A DNA stretch of 64,000 bases. Origin: a bacterium 1XD42-54. Lineage in GTDB: Bacteria; Bacillota; Clostridia; Lachnospirales; Lachnospiraceae. Every line of letters starts with the position of its first letter. Positions within the stretch are counted from its first letter, which is position 1. This document shows, piece after piece, positions 25,374 to 34,933 of this stretch. The stretch lies in assembly GCA_003612585.1 (NCBI GenBank), contig RAZH01000008.1, positions 62,001 through 126,000 of the forward strand, in the 5' to 3' direction. The translations under genes were made by a program, and so were the position numbers. Under the pieces are notes generated by a model, which was given only the letters and a program-made list of their open reading frames with translations, was not told the origin of the DNA and did not search any database.

Positions 25374-25951
25374 ATCAAAACTATTTCGTTCATGAAAGCA
25401 GCTATATTGATGAAAATACAATCATTGGTGAAGGGACAAAGATCTGGCATTTCTGCCATATTCAAAGTGGGGCGCACATTGGGAAAAACTGTTTGTTGGG
25501 ACAGAATGTGAATATCTCGAATCATGTGAAAATTGGCGATGGCGTGAAGATACAGAACAATGTTTCTGTTTATGAGGGCGTTGAGCTTGAGGACTATGTT
25601 TTCTGTGGTCCTTCCTGCGTATTTACAAATGATCTGACACCGAGATCAAAATATCCGAAAGGCCCGCAAGGTTATAAAAGAACGCTTGTCAAAACAGGGG
25701 CAAGCATTGGTGCAAATGTTACGATTGTTTGCGGCCATACAATTGGAAGCTGGTCATTGATCGGCGCCGGGGCAGTTGTTGTATCAGATGTTCCGAACTA
25801 TGCTCTGATGCTTGGTGTTCCTGCGAGGGTATCAGGTTGGGTATGTGCGTGCGGGAGAATACTTGATAAAGAGTTGCATTGTGCCTGCGGACGTAAATAT
25901 CAAAAATGCAGGGACGGATTGGAGGAAATCGCGTGCAGTTTAGAGACCTGA
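25370..25951 (+). CDS. Acetyltransferase of the WlbB/WbpD type
   Basis: This left-handed beta-helix enzyme would N-acetylate the 3-amino group using acetyl-CoA. Hexapeptide repeats run over residues 15-150 (for example IIGEGTKIWHFCHIQSGAHIG and VKIGDGVKIQNNVSVYEGV in pieces), with a catalytic-type histidine-containing turn near FTNDLTPRSKYPKG. The C-terminus is a small zinc-ribbon-like tail with six cysteines (CACGRILDKELHCACGRK), seen in close relatives. Length is 193. The start lies within the stop of the dehydrogenase gene, so translation is coupled. Within the pathway it follows the aminotransferase step. Confidence 0.82.
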   Translation: MNQNYFVHESSYIDENTIIGEGTKIWHFCHIQSGAHIGKNCLLGQNVNISNHVKIGDGVKIQNNVSVYEGVELEDYVFCGPSCVFTNDLTPRSKYPKGPQGYKRTLVKTGASIGANVTIVCGHTIGSWSLIGAGAVVVSDVPNYALMLGVPARVSGWVCACGRILDKELHCACGRKYQKCRDGLEEIACSLET

Positions 25952-27060
25952 AAGCACAGTATCAGGCATTGCGGCCTGAAATAGATTCGGCGATTCAGAC
26001 AGTCCTGGATCATTCCGAATTCATTCTTGGCAAACCGGTAGCAGAGCTGGAAGAACGGCTTGCCGCATATGTGGGACGCAAGTATTGCGTTTCCTGTGCA
26101 AATGGCACAGATGCACTGCAGCTTTCTTTGATGGCCATGAATATCGGCAAAGGTGATGTGGTATTCACCTCTGATTTTACTTATTTTGCTTCAGCGGGGG
26201 CTGCTTCACTCCTTGGGGCAACTGTGATTCTGGTGGATATTGACAGGAGAACGTTCAACATTTGTCCTAAAGCACTGGAAAGGGCTGTGCAGCGTGTTCT
26301 TGCAGAAGGGCAGTTGATTCCAAAAGTGATTATTCCCGTCGACCTTTTTGGTTTGCCGGCAGATTATTCTAATATTATTCCAATAGCCGAAACGTATGGC
26401 TTGAAAGTTTTAGAAGATGGTGCGCAGGGCTTTGGCGGCAATGTGAACGGCAGGTCTGCCTGTTCCTTTGGGGATATTTCAGCAACTTCCTTTTTTCCGG
26501 CAAAGCCTTTGGGATGCTACGGTGACGGAGGGGCAATCTTTGTGGATGATCATCAGCTTGCAGAGCGGTTGCGTTCTCTGAGAGCACAGGGAAAATCATC
26601 TGCGGATAAATATGATAACCGTGAAATCGGCATTAATTCCCGTCTGGATACGATACAGGCAGCAATCCTTTTACCGAAGTTGCGCGCGTTTATAGAATAT
26701 GAGCTGAGCGCAGTCAACCAGGCAGCACAGTGGTATACAGAACGGCTGAAAAACACAGTTGCTACGCCGTATATCCCGGATGGATTTTATTCCAGCTGGG
26801 CGCAGTATACGATTATGCTGGAGGATGACCGGACAAGAGATCGCGTACGGGAGGCATTAAAGGAACATGGTATTCCTTCAATGATCTATTATCCGAGGGG
26901 GATTCATCAGCAGGAAGCATATCAAGCAATGTGCTTTTCGGATGAGTGGTATCCAAATACCATCCAGGCAACGAAAACGGTTCTCAGTCTTCCGATACAC
27001 CCTTATCTGAAGGAGGAGGATGCAGACCGGATTTGCAAGGTGATTATTGACAATGTATAA
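25933..27060 (+). CDS. DegT/DnrJ/EryC1 aminotransferase of the WlbC/WbpE type
   Basis: This PLP enzyme would transfer an amino group from glutamate to the 3-keto uronate. Motifs: QFRDLKAQYQALRPEID at the start, CANGTDALQLSL, VLEDGAQGFGG and the PLP lysine in SFFPAKPLGCYGDGGAI. Length is 375, normal for the family. The GTG at 25933 is the chosen start, with GGAGG 7 bases upstream, inside the acetyltransferase gene by 19 bases. The fit to WbpE/WlbC is supported by the neighbours; other DegT enzymes act on 4-keto sugars, but no 4,6-dehydratase is present here. Confidence 0.84.
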   Translation: MQFRDLKAQYQALRPEIDSAIQTVLDHSEFILGKPVAELEERLAAYVGRKYCVSCANGTDALQLSLMAMNIGKGDVVFTSDFTYFASAGAASLLGATVILVDIDRRTFNICPKALERAVQRVLAEGQLIPKVIIPVDLFGLPADYSNIIPIAETYGLKVLEDGAQGFGGNVNGRSACSFGDISATSFFPAKPLGCYGDGGAIFVDDHQLAERLRSLRAQGKSSADKYDNREIGINSRLDTIQAAILLPKLRAFIEYELSAVNQAAQWYTERLKNTVATPYIPDGFYSSWAQYTIMLEDDRTRDRVREALKEHGIPSMIYYPRGIHQQEAYQAMCFSDEWYPNTIQATKTVLSLPIHPYLKEEDADRICKVIIDNV

Positions 27061-27070
27061 GAGGAAAAAG

Positions 27071-28399
27071 ATGGAGTTTCATACTATTTATCAGGGGCTC
27101 ATTTCTGGAAAAGAAAAGCTTGCACTGGTCGGGCTTGGATATGTCGGACTGCCGGTTGCAGTAGAGTTTGCAAAGCATGTGCACGTGGTAGGTTTTGATA
27201 TCAATGAGAAGCGTGTGACTGAGTACCGAAATGGAATTGATGCAACGAATGAGATCGGCGAGGCAATCAAAGATACGACGGTAGATTTTACCTCTGATCC
27301 GCGAAGGCTGAAAGAGGCAAGGTTTATTATTGTAGCTGTCCCGACGCCTGTGAAAGAAGATAACAGCCCGGATTTTTCATTTCTTGAAGAGGCTTCAAGA
27401 ATCGTAGGACAGAATTTGCATGCAGGAACCATTGTTGTATTTGAGTCTACGGTATATCCAGGTGTGACGGAAGAACTATGTGTTCCGATTATGGAACGGG
27501 AATCCGGGTTAAAATGCGGTGTGGATTGGAAAATTGGCTATAGTCCGGAACGGATTAATCCGGGAGATCGTGTACACACGTTGTCTTCGATCCGGAAGAT
27601 TGTTTCAGGAATGGATCAGGAAGCAGCGGATGAGATTCAAAAAGTATACAATATTATCATTACAGGAGGCAGTTTCCCGGTATCCAGTATCAGAACAGCA
27701 GAGGCCATAAAAGTGATTGAAAATAGCCAGAGGGATATTAACATTGCGTTTATGAATGAAGTTGCTATGCTATGCGACAAGCTGAACATAGATACAGCTG
27801 AGGTTCTTGCAGGTATGAACACAAAGTGGAATGCGCTTGGTTTTAAACCAGGACTCGTAGGCGGGCACTGCATTGGCGTCGACCCTTATTATCTGACAGA
27901 GGTTGCAGAGAAGCTAGGCTGTCACAGCCGTATGATTTACAGCAGCAGGGAGATCAATGACAGCATGGGTGCGTTTGTTGCAGATGTGGCTGTCAGGGAA
28001 ATGACGGAAGTTCATAAAGATCCTGCCAAAGCCGTTGTTGTGATATTAGGATTTACCTTTAAAGAGAACTGTCCGGATATCAGGAACACCAAAGTTATGG
28101 ATCTGGTAAAACGGCTCAGAGTGTATGGGGTGGAACCTGTTGTTGTGGATTTATGGGCGGATGCTGCGTCTGTAAAAAAAGGCTACGGAGTGACTTTGAC
28201 ACCATTTGATGAAATACCAAAAGCTGACTGTATCATTGTTGCTGTCGGACATAAAGAGTTCAGAGCAATGTCTGTGAGCCAACTTGGAAATATGTTCAAA
28301 AGCGAATTGCCTGACCATGAGAAAGTTCTGCTGGATGTAAAGAGCCTGTATCGTATAGATGAGCTTTCAGCATCTGGTATGAGGTTCTGGAGATTATAA
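27071..28399 (+). CDS. UDP-N-acetylglucosamine 6-dehydrogenase, WbpA-like
   Basis: This NAD-dependent enzyme oxidises C6 of a UDP-amino sugar to the uronate, the first step of the pathway whose later steps are encoded just upstream. It shows KLALVGLGYVGLPVAVEF, VPTPVKEDNSPDFS, VGGHCIGVDPYYLTEVAE with the catalytic cysteine-bearing GGHCIGVDP, and LGFTFKENCPDIRNTKV. At 442 residues it is typical of the UDP-GlcNAc/ManNAc dehydrogenase group. The frame is open to 27047, but the ATG at 27071 with GAGGA before it is preferred. It closes the four-gene sugar block. Confidence 0.86.
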   Translation: MEFHTIYQGLISGKEKLALVGLGYVGLPVAVEFAKHVHVVGFDINEKRVTEYRNGIDATNEIGEAIKDTTVDFTSDPRRLKEARFIIVAVPTPVKEDNSPDFSFLEEASRIVGQNLHAGTIVVFESTVYPGVTEELCVPIMERESGLKCGVDWKIGYSPERINPGDRVHTLSSIRKIVSGMDQEAADEIQKVYNIIITGGSFPVSSIRTAEAIKVIENSQRDINIAFMNEVAMLCDKLNIDTAEVLAGMNTKWNALGFKPGLVGGHCIGVDPYYLTEVAEKLGCHSRMIYSSREINDSMGAFVADVAVREMTEVHKDPAKAVVVILGFTFKENCPDIRNTKVMDLVKRLRVYGVEPVVVDLWADAASVKKGYGVTLTPFDEIPKADCIIVAVGHKEFRAMSVSQLGNMFKSELPDHEKVLLDVKSLYRIDELSASGMRFWRL

Positions 28400-28403
28400 G
28401 GAT

Positions 28404-29513
28404 ATGAAAATATGTTTTGTAGGCCCTGCGAGCAGTGTGCATCTTGTGAAGTGGTGTAACTGGTTCGCCGGACGCGGACACACGGTTCATGTAATTTCAT
28501 TTACAAAAGGAGAAATCCCGACAGCTGATGTCCATTTGATTGACACAGGCGTTGACCCACAGGGAAGAGCGCTTGCTAAATTAAAATATATGCTGACCGG
28601 AAAACAAATGAAACGGCTGATACAGGAAATCAGACCGGATATCATCAACGTTCATTTTGCGACAAGTTATGGAATTGCAATGGCTCTTTCCGGGATAGAG
28701 GGCTACATTCTGTCAGTATGGGGTTCGGATGTTTATGATTTTCCAAAGAAGAGCCCGTTGCACAAAGCATTGCTGAGATTCAGCCTGAGGAAAGCCGCAT
28801 ACTTATTTTCCACAAGCCGGGCAATGGCTGATGAAGCCGGCAGGTATACGGATAAAAAGTTTGAGATTACGCCGTTTGGGGTGGATATGAAATTGTTTCA
28901 CCCTGATAAAAGAACGGGGGGAGAAGCAGAACGGTTGTCTGTTTTGAAAAAAGAAGATTTTGTTGTCGGCACAGTAAAAGCGCTTTCGGATAAATATGGC
29001 ATTTCGTATCTGTTAAAGGCTGTTGCAGAGGTCAGGAAGCATACGGTTATTCCGATAAAACTGCGTATTGCCGGAAAGGGCGTGCAGGAGGAGGAATACC
29101 GGCAGTTGGCGAAAACACTGGGAATTGACGATATTACAACGTGGCTTGGCTTTATTTCTCAGGATGAGGCGGCAGAGGAGTGGGCGAATATGGATGTCGC
29201 GATTATTCCGTCCACATTAGATTCGGAATCTTTTGGCGTGTCCGCCGTGGAAGCACAGGCCTGCGGAACAGCAGTGATTATTTCCGATGTTCCCGGACTT
29301 ATGGAAGCAACAATTCCCGGAAAGACGGCTGTTGTTGTAAAGCGAAAGGATGTGCAGGGAATGGCCGGCGCGATCATTGCACTTTATAATAATGTTGAAA
29401 AACGAAGGGCCATGGGCAAAAGCGGCAGACAATTTGTGCGGGAGCGTTTTGAGCTAAATGATTGCTTTCTTTCAATAGAACAATTCTATAACAGATTTAA
29501 GGAAAAGGCGTAA
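28404..29513 (+). CDS. Family 4 glycosyltransferase
   Basis: This is a GT-B glycosyltransferase of the repeat-unit assembly line. The start MKICFVGPASSVHLVKWCNW and WGSDVYDFPKKSP are typical of this GT4 group. The donor-binding region has FVVGTVKALSDKYGISYLL, WLGFISQDEAAEEW and the EX7E stretch ESFGVSAVEAQACGTAVI. Length is 369. It begins 4 bases after the dehydrogenase stop with AAGGAT before the ATG, and its TAA abuts the next ATG. Substrate is unknown; a hexosamine or uronate donor would fit the gene set. Confidence 0.85.
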   Translation: MKICFVGPASSVHLVKWCNWFAGRGHTVHVISFTKGEIPTADVHLIDTGVDPQGRALAKLKYMLTGKQMKRLIQEIRPDIINVHFATSYGIAMALSGIEGYILSVWGSDVYDFPKKSPLHKALLRFSLRKAAYLFSTSRAMADEAGRYTDKKFEITPFGVDMKLFHPDKRTGGEAERLSVLKKEDFVVGTVKALSDKYGISYLLKAVAEVRKHTVIPIKLRIAGKGVQEEEYRQLAKTLGIDDITTWLGFISQDEAAEEWANMDVAIIPSTLDSESFGVSAVEAQACGTAVIISDVPGLMEATIPGKTAVVVKRKDVQGMAGAIIALYNNVEKRRAMGKSGRQFVRERFELNDCFLSIEQFYNRFKEKA

Positions 29514-30632
29514 ATGAAACGTTGTATATTTTATCTGCCGTATAAATTGGAGGAACATGGAAAGGGCGCAAGAATGATGCGTCCGCGCAAAATGATACAG
29601 GCATTTCGGGAAATCGGCTATGATGTCTTTGTGATTGAAGGCTATTCCAGGGCAAGAAAACGGCAGATCAGACAATTAAAAAAATGTATCAGACATGGTT
29701 TTCAATATGAATTCATGTATGCGGAGAGCAGCACGATGCCGATATTGCTGACAGACCCACATCATTTGCCGCTGCATCCGTTTGTGGATTTCGGTTTTTT
29801 TCGCTGGATGAAAAAAAGGGGGATTCCAATCGGATTATTCTACTGCGACATCTACTGGAAATTTGACAGCTATGGTGAAGCATTGCCTGGGTGGAAACGA
29901 TTTTTCTCATTAAAATGTTATGTATATGATATACGGCAGTATGTAAAGCTGCTCGATCGTTTTTATATACCAAGCGGGAAGTTACTGGATTATCTTGCGT
30001 CAGAGGCACTTTCGGAACGCTCAGTTTTGCTGCCTCCGGGTGCAGAGGAGCTGCGTATAAGACGGGACGCAAGCAGAATCCGTGATTTTTCGGTAAATCC
30101 GCTGCATGTATTCTATGTCGGAGGAATCGGCGCACATTATCAGATAGAGGCATTGATCCGGGCAGTGAGCCGTACGGAGAACTGTGTTCTTACTTTATGT
30201 TGCCGTGAGCATGAATGGCAGAAGGAAAAAATACGGTTTGAAAAATTCCTGAATGAGCGTATACAGATTGTTCATAGAAACGGGGATGAATTAGAACCTT
30301 ATTATGACAATGCAGATATAGGCGCTCTTATATTTGAAAATGGAGCGTATATGAATATGGCTATGCCATATAAAGCTTTTGAATATCTTGGCCATGAAAT
30401 TCCCGTTATTGCAACAAAAGACACGGCAATTGGTCATTTTACAGAGCAAAATGGTACCGGATGGGTGATTCCTTATCATGAGGACGCGGTCTGTTCCTTA
30501 CTGAACAAAATTCTGCACAGACCTGAAATGTTAGGTGAAAAACAGAAAACTTGTATAGAGACGAAAAAGCAGAATCTGTGGAAGTGCCGTGCGGGAATGG
30601 TTGAGAAAACGTTAAGTCAGATGAAAGAGTAG
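29514..30632 (+). CDS. Putative GT-B glycosyltransferase
   Basis: This 372-residue protein has no strong motif but looks like a GT-B enzyme. It opens CIFYLPYKLEEHGKGARMM, and the second half has HVFYVGGIGAHYQIEALIRA, a loop NADIGALIFENGAYMN and a YKAFEYLGHEIPVIATKD element, which corresponds to the nucleotide-sugar binding part of GT4-like folds. There are no membrane segments. Position between a GT4 gene and the polymerase gene, with zero spacing from the former, supports a transferase role. It could instead be a modifying enzyme of the same fold. Confidence 0.68.
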   Translation: MKRCIFYLPYKLEEHGKGARMMRPRKMIQAFREIGYDVFVIEGYSRARKRQIRQLKKCIRHGFQYEFMYAESSTMPILLTDPHHLPLHPFVDFGFFRWMKKRGIPIGLFYCDIYWKFDSYGEALPGWKRFFSLKCYVYDIRQYVKLLDRFYIPSGKLLDYLASEALSERSVLLPPGAEELRIRRDASRIRDFSVNPLHVFYVGGIGAHYQIEALIRAVSRTENCVLTLCCREHEWQKEKIRFEKFLNERIQIVHRNGDELEPYYDNADIGALIFENGAYMNMAMPYKAFEYLGHEIPVIATKDTAIGHFTEQNGTGWVIPYHEDAVCSLLNKILHRPEMLGEKQKTCIETKKQNLWKCRAGMVEKTLSQMKE

Positions 30633-30652
30633 GAAGGACTGGGCGAGAGAAT

Positions 30653-31945
30653 ATGGTGGTCAGCCGAAAAAGAACTTATGAATTATTGCTTATTGTTTCC
30701 GTGGGTTTTGAACCAATTAAATTATTCATTGATAAATTATTTTTTTTCATGCCTGGAAATTTAATTGATGTATTTTTTTATACTATTTATCTTGGATTGC
30801 TTCTCTGTCATTTTAAAGATATATTTCCTTTGCTGAGTATAAGAAAATATATTCTGCTCGGTTTCTGGTTCGCATACTGCCTCTTTATGGTGCTTAGTTT
30901 TGGGGCGGACCGTATGGTGTACCTGGAAACATATATAAAGGCTATGCCAAGGTGTTTTTTCTTCTTTGTGACAGGATTTTCGTTCTGTTATCATTTTGAT
31001 AAAGTGGAACAGATATTTGAGAAACTTCCAATTGTACTGCTTGCCTTTCAGGCGCTGAATTTTATTTTGTACGGTGTCAGGGGAGAGATGGTGGCGACAT
31101 CCGGCTATGTGAAGGAAATCACGTATTCGATGGAGCTCGGTCATGCCTGTATTTTTCCTGTTTCTCTGGCTGTTGTTATGTTTTTCTTTCATGACAGGAG
31201 GAAAATCGTTTATCTGCTTACTTCTATTCTGGGAATGATTCTGATTATTGGGGCGGGGTCAAGAAGTCCGGTTGTGTGCGTAATGGCTGTTATATTGATC
31301 TGCATCACGATAAAGAAGGCGAAAAAGGTCCTGTATGTTCTGATATCAGTAGCGGTACTGGGATTCCTGGCGTTTGTTTTTCAAAAGGAAGCAGTTTTGT
31401 CATTGATGGAAGCTATTTTTGGACGGATCGGCCTGAGTACGAGGATTATTGACGCATTGTCTTCCATGGACATCTTTAGTTTTTCCAATCGGGATTCTAT
31501 TTTAGGAATTGCATTAAGCGGGATAAAAGAGCATCCTTTTTTGGGGCTGGGCGTGTTTCGTGACAGGTTGTATTTATTTGAAAACTGGGAAACATATTTG
31601 AAAAATTATCACACCCATTCGATCAGCTATTATCCCCACAATATATTTGTCGAGTTATTCATGCAGTTCGGCGTGTTTATGGGCGGTATTTTGATCCTGT
31701 TTCTTATAAAATGGATCAAAAACAGTTTTCAATATGCCCGTAAGTCAGGACAGCTGATTCTCTATTTGCCGTTACTGTCTACAGGATTTTTGATATTTTT
31801 GTTTTCAAAAAGTTATGTGATGACGCCTGCATTTTATTTGTTTTTGGGTTATGCAATCTCATTATCAGAAAAAGCGGGCAGTTTTCAGATGTGGAAAGGG
31901 CTGAAACTGCGATATGGGACAAAAGAGAAAACAAAATCAGTCTAA
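30653..31945 (+). CDS. Polysaccharide polymerase (Wzy-like)
   Basis: This is a membrane protein with about ten to eleven hydrophobic helices and one larger external loop (about 280-330, containing GLGVFRDRLYLFENWE and HTHSISYYPHNIF). The loop with an HNIFVELFMQFG motif is the Wzy_C-like O-antigen ligase/polymerase signature. It would join repeat units on the outer face of the membrane. Length is 430. The ATG at 30653 has only a weak ribosome site. It overlaps the flippase gene by 32 bases. Sequence alone cannot separate polymerase from ligase, but the Wzx neighbour makes a polymerase far more likely. Confidence 0.8.
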   Translation: MVVSRKRTYELLLIVSVGFEPIKLFIDKLFFFMPGNLIDVFFYTIYLGLLLCHFKDIFPLLSIRKYILLGFWFAYCLFMVLSFGADRMVYLETYIKAMPRCFFFFVTGFSFCYHFDKVEQIFEKLPIVLLAFQALNFILYGVRGEMVATSGYVKEITYSMELGHACIFPVSLAVVMFFFHDRRKIVYLLTSILGMILIIGAGSRSPVVCVMAVILICITIKKAKKVLYVLISVAVLGFLAFVFQKEAVLSLMEAIFGRIGLSTRIIDALSSMDIFSFSNRDSILGIALSGIKEHPFLGLGVFRDRLYLFENWETYLKNYHTHSISYYPHNIFVELFMQFGVFMGGILILFLIKWIKNSFQYARKSGQLILYLPLLSTGFLIFLFSKSYVMTPAFYLFLGYAISLSEKAGSFQMWKGLKLRYGTKEKTKSV

Positions 31946-33194
31946 GATTTGGACCCAGCTCCAAAAGGGTATTTTGCAGGTGTTTAGCGCGAGCGTAATC
32001 AACAAGATTGTTGCAATGTTCAGCAACATGGTTCTTACCAGGATGCTGGCCCAGAACGAATATGGAATATGGAGCTATGTGCTCAATTTTTATTCTTATG
32101 CACATCTGATTATGGGGCTGGGCCTGGTTGCAGGAGCTTTGCAGTTTGGCGCGGAAAACAGAGATACACCTGAAGAAAACAGGTTTTACCGGTACTGTGC
32201 CATGACAGGACTGGTAGCTAATTTTGCCATTATCGTTCTTTTTATTAGTGCGTCGTTTACGGGAATACTGTCCATCAGACAAGCAGGAGTCTATATTCGA
32301 GTTTATTTGCCGATTATTCTGTTAGAATATCTGTTTGATTTGCTGATGACAATTCTCCGCTGTAAAAACAAATTCAGTATTTACTCGAAATTGCTGACTT
32401 TGAATACGGTTCTCGTTGCAATGTGTACCTGTTTTGGCGCAGTCTGGGGCGTAGGAGGCGTGGTTGCCGGAAAGTATCTGGCAGCGATGGTATCTCTGCT
32501 TATCACTATTTGTGCTACGTATCAAATAGTGTGTTGCGTCCTCCGCGCTGAAAAGTTAAATTTCGCACAGAAAAAGGAACTCTGGCATTATTCGATTTTT
32601 AATGGCATCAGCAGTGTTTTAAGTAGATTCCTGTATCTGATTGATGTTTCAATGATTGCAGTGCTGCTCGGTTCCACAACGGAGCTGGCGATTTATAAAG
32701 TAGCTACTCTGATTCCCAATGCGCTTACTTTTATTCCCGGCAGTGTTATCATATGTATTTTGCCTGATATAGTGGCAAATAACAGAAACTTACCGTGGCT
32801 GAAAAGAAATATCAGAAAAACGTTCCAGTGTTTATTGGCTGTGAACGTGATGCTCAGCTTGCTCATTATTTTATTTGCCCCTTTGATTATACGAATTGTT
32901 TCCGGTGAACAGTATCTTTCTTCCGTGGAACCATTTCGAATATTGGTAGCAGGCTATTGCATATCTGGTACGTTCCGTTCTTTAAGCGTTAATGTACTTG
33001 CAGCGCTCAGGGCAGTCAGATTTAACGTGATATGTGGTTTGCTTATGTGTGTCGCAGATATAGGATTAAACTTACTTTTTATTCCGCAGTTCGGAATGAC
33101 AGGTGCAGCTTATGCTACCTTTGGAGGAGAATTCATCGGAAGTGTGCTGTCGTTTGGTTATTTAATCTGTGTTTTACGAAAAAGGTCTTTATGA
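31914..33194 (+). CDS. Repeat-unit flippase (Wzx-like)
   Basis: This integral membrane protein of the MATE/MVF superfamily is expected to flip the undecaprenyl-linked repeat unit. It has about twelve helices; the start has VINKIVAMFSNMVLTRMLAQNEYGIWSY, in the family pattern, and a C-terminal FIPQFGMTGAAYATFGGEF. Length of 426 is standard. The ATG lies within the end of the polymerase gene, with no good ribosome site of its own, which suggests coupled translation. It is the last gene of the operon and is followed by a bidirectional terminator. Confidence 0.85.
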   Translation: MGQKRKQNQSKIWTQLQKGILQVFSASVINKIVAMFSNMVLTRMLAQNEYGIWSYVLNFYSYAHLIMGLGLVAGALQFGAENRDTPEENRFYRYCAMTGLVANFAIIVLFISASFTGILSIRQAGVYIRVYLPIILLEYLFDLLMTILRCKNKFSIYSKLLTLNTVLVAMCTCFGAVWGVGGVVAGKYLAAMVSLLITICATYQIVCCVLRAEKLNFAQKKELWHYSIFNGISSVLSRFLYLIDVSMIAVLLGSTTELAIYKVATLIPNALTFIPGSVIICILPDIVANNRNLPWLKRNIRKTFQCLLAVNVMLSLLIILFAPLIIRIVSGEQYLSSVEPFRILVAGYCISGTFRSLSVNVLAALRAVRFNVICGLLMCVADIGLNLLFIPQFGMTGAAYATFGGEFIGSVLSFGYLICVLRKRSL

Positions 33195-33222
33195 GCAAGA
33201 ATAAATGATGTGGAAACAGAAG

Positions 33223-33253
33223 AAGGGCAAAGCCGGAAAGTGGCTTTGCCCTT
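33223..33253. terminator. Bidirectional terminator between flippase and esterase
   Basis: AAGGGCAAAGCC (33223-33234) and GGCTTTGCCCTT (33242-33253) form a perfect 12-base stem with a 7-base loop. T-rich bases flank both sides (TTAGTTG on plus, CTTCTGTTT on minus), and the genes on either side converge here. Confidence 0.75.
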
Positions 33254-33273
33254 TAGTTGTGAAGTACTGTAAC

Positions 33274-34593
33274 TTATTTCCAAAGAGTTGTCTCAATATA
33301 ATTTTTCAGAATCTGCGGCCAGGTGAACCAATCGTGTCCGCCCTGAACGGTGTAAACTCCCTTGGTACCATTGTTGTAGGCAATACCGAGCTCGTCAAAT
33401 TTTTCGGCAAGGCCAATGGAAGTTCTCTCTTTGTCTGTCTGGTAGCTGTCGTTTTTGAGCGCCATGTCAGCCCAGCCTGCTGCCAGATACAGATTCGGTA
33501 TGTTGTAGCTGGAGTAGTCGTCCTGCTGCGGCAGATCGAATGCTGCAGAGCCGCTCATGATGCCGTAGTAGCCAAAGAGCTCCTGATCGCGGAACAACAG
33601 CTCGCTTGTTGTCATACCGCCCATGGAAAGGCCTGCGAAAGCGCGTCCGGAGGCATCCGTTACCACGTTGTAATTTTCTTCCATATACGGAATCAGATAA
33701 TTCTTTGTATTGTCATAAATCGCGTCATAATCCCAGCCAAACTGAGAATTGTTCATCATAACAATGATAAACGGCTCGCATACGCCCTCAGCAGTCAGAC
33801 GGTCTGCAATGTCGCCCGCGTGTCCCTGATAATCCCAGTCAGCTTCATCTCCGCCGCCGCCGTGTGACAGATAGAGAACTTTGTACGCCTCAGCACGGTC
33901 AGCGTCATAACCAGCCGGAAGGTGGATTCTTACCGGGCGAACAACGCCGTCAGCGCTCAGATAACTCATATGATACAGGGTACCTCTGTCCGCTTCGTTT
34001 TCTGCCGGAGTTGTATACGTCCAGTCGTCCTGCGGAGCCTGTTTTTCAGCATTGTACGGCACATAAAAACGGCTTCTCACCTGCTGCCCGCCAAGGCTGT
34101 TGCAGCCCGGAAGATTTCCAGGATCACTGATGCTTGTATAGCAAGCGCCGTCATTATAAGAAACATTGTACTGATACAGATACCAGCCGCCTGTCAGGTC
34201 AACCGTATAGGTCCATGCTCCGTTTTCATCCTTTTCCATATCAAGAATACATGCCTGGTCATTTACATGATAAAGATTTGCATCCTTTGACCATGTATCC
34301 GGCGTGAACAGATGCGCATCCGTAGAATCTCCCTCAGCCAGATCAACCCCGTAACCATACGCATAATCCGCATTCTCCTCATAAAAATGGAATCCTCCAG
34401 CTACCTGTACATTCGTTGCATTTTCATCATAATAACGGAAGGTAATCGTGTACCCGGTTGCAGAATCCTCACTCTCCTCAACAAAAACACCTGCCGGTAA
34501 TTTCTCGGCCTGCTCTGCTGCAAGTGATACAGAACCCAGAGCTAAAATACTGATCCCAAGCATCGCCGCACTCAAAAACACTTTCTTTTTCAT
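33274..34593 (-). CDS. Secreted esterase (Fes/feruloyl-esterase-like)
   Basis: This is an exported serine hydrolase. A clear signal peptide (MKKKVFLSAAMLGIS to SLAAE) is followed by a beta-rich N-terminal module (about 25-200) like the CBM48/E-set domains of enterochelin- and feruloyl-esterases, then an alpha/beta hydrolase domain. The nucleophile is in AFAGLSMGGMTTSE, the catalytic histidine in VQGGHDWFTWP, and the oxyanion area has VLYLSHGGGGDEADW. Length is 439. It is likely to act on acetylated or feruloylated plant polysaccharides in the gut, or on siderophore-like esters; the choice is not visible. The ATG has GGAG 9 bases upstream. It is monocistronic. Confidence 0.85.
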   Translation of the reverse strand: MKKKVFLSAAMLGISILALGSVSLAAEQAEKLPAGVFVEESEDSATGYTITFRYYDENATNVQVAGGFHFYEENADYAYGYGVDLAEGDSTDAHLFTPDTWSKDANLYHVNDQACILDMEKDENGAWTYTVDLTGGWYLYQYNVSYNDGACYTSISDPGNLPGCNSLGGQQVRSRFYVPYNAEKQAPQDDWTYTTPAENEADRGTLYHMSYLSADGVVRPVRIHLPAGYDADRAEAYKVLYLSHGGGGDEADWDYQGHAGDIADRLTAEGVCEPFIIVMMNNSQFGWDYDAIYDNTKNYLIPYMEENYNVVTDASGRAFAGLSMGGMTTSELLFRDQELFGYYGIMSGSAAFDLPQQDDYSSYNIPNLYLAAGWADMALKNDSYQTDKERTSIGLAEKFDELGIAYNNGTKGVYTVQGGHDWFTWPQILKNYIETTLWK

Positions 34594-34703
34594 CCTGAAA
34601 CTCTCCTTTACTGTTAATTGATTGATTCCGCTGTTACGAAAACGGATTCAAGATCAGCCCCCGGTAAGCATCCTCTTTCATCACACTTCCGCAACTACCA
34701 TTC

Positions 34704-34732
34704 ACTATAAACATTTTAAATGCGCGAAACAA
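34704..34732 (-). promoter_or_regulatory. Promoter of the esterase
   Basis: TTGTTT (34727-34732), a 17-base spacer and TATAGT (34704-34709) on the minus strand; leader about 105 bases. The rest of the 396-base gap between the esterase and glnS promoters (34733-34933) holds no gene or RNA that I can recognise. Confidence 0.55.
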
Positions 34733-34933
34733 GCAAACTTCTTGCCCCCTTTTGGTAAAATTCTGACATGCGTGTTTGGCACTTTTTTGACATGACAGGT
34801 ATATTCTTGACCGGAAAGAGGCAGAGTATCTAAAAAAGCAGGTAGTTAATCTTACGGGTGTGATGAAGCACAGGTTTGCTTTCGTGAATATAGGTAACTG
34901 TTATGAATATAGAGTCAGATTTTGCGGTACATA

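Noticed and set aside
33205-33867. 220-codon plus-strand frame in the esterase 3' half
   Set aside because: It runs through the terminator stem and is opposite the catalytic motifs of the esterase.
34763-34933. T-box leader for glnS
   Set aside because: The promoter is 27 bases from the start codon and no T-box sequence is seen.
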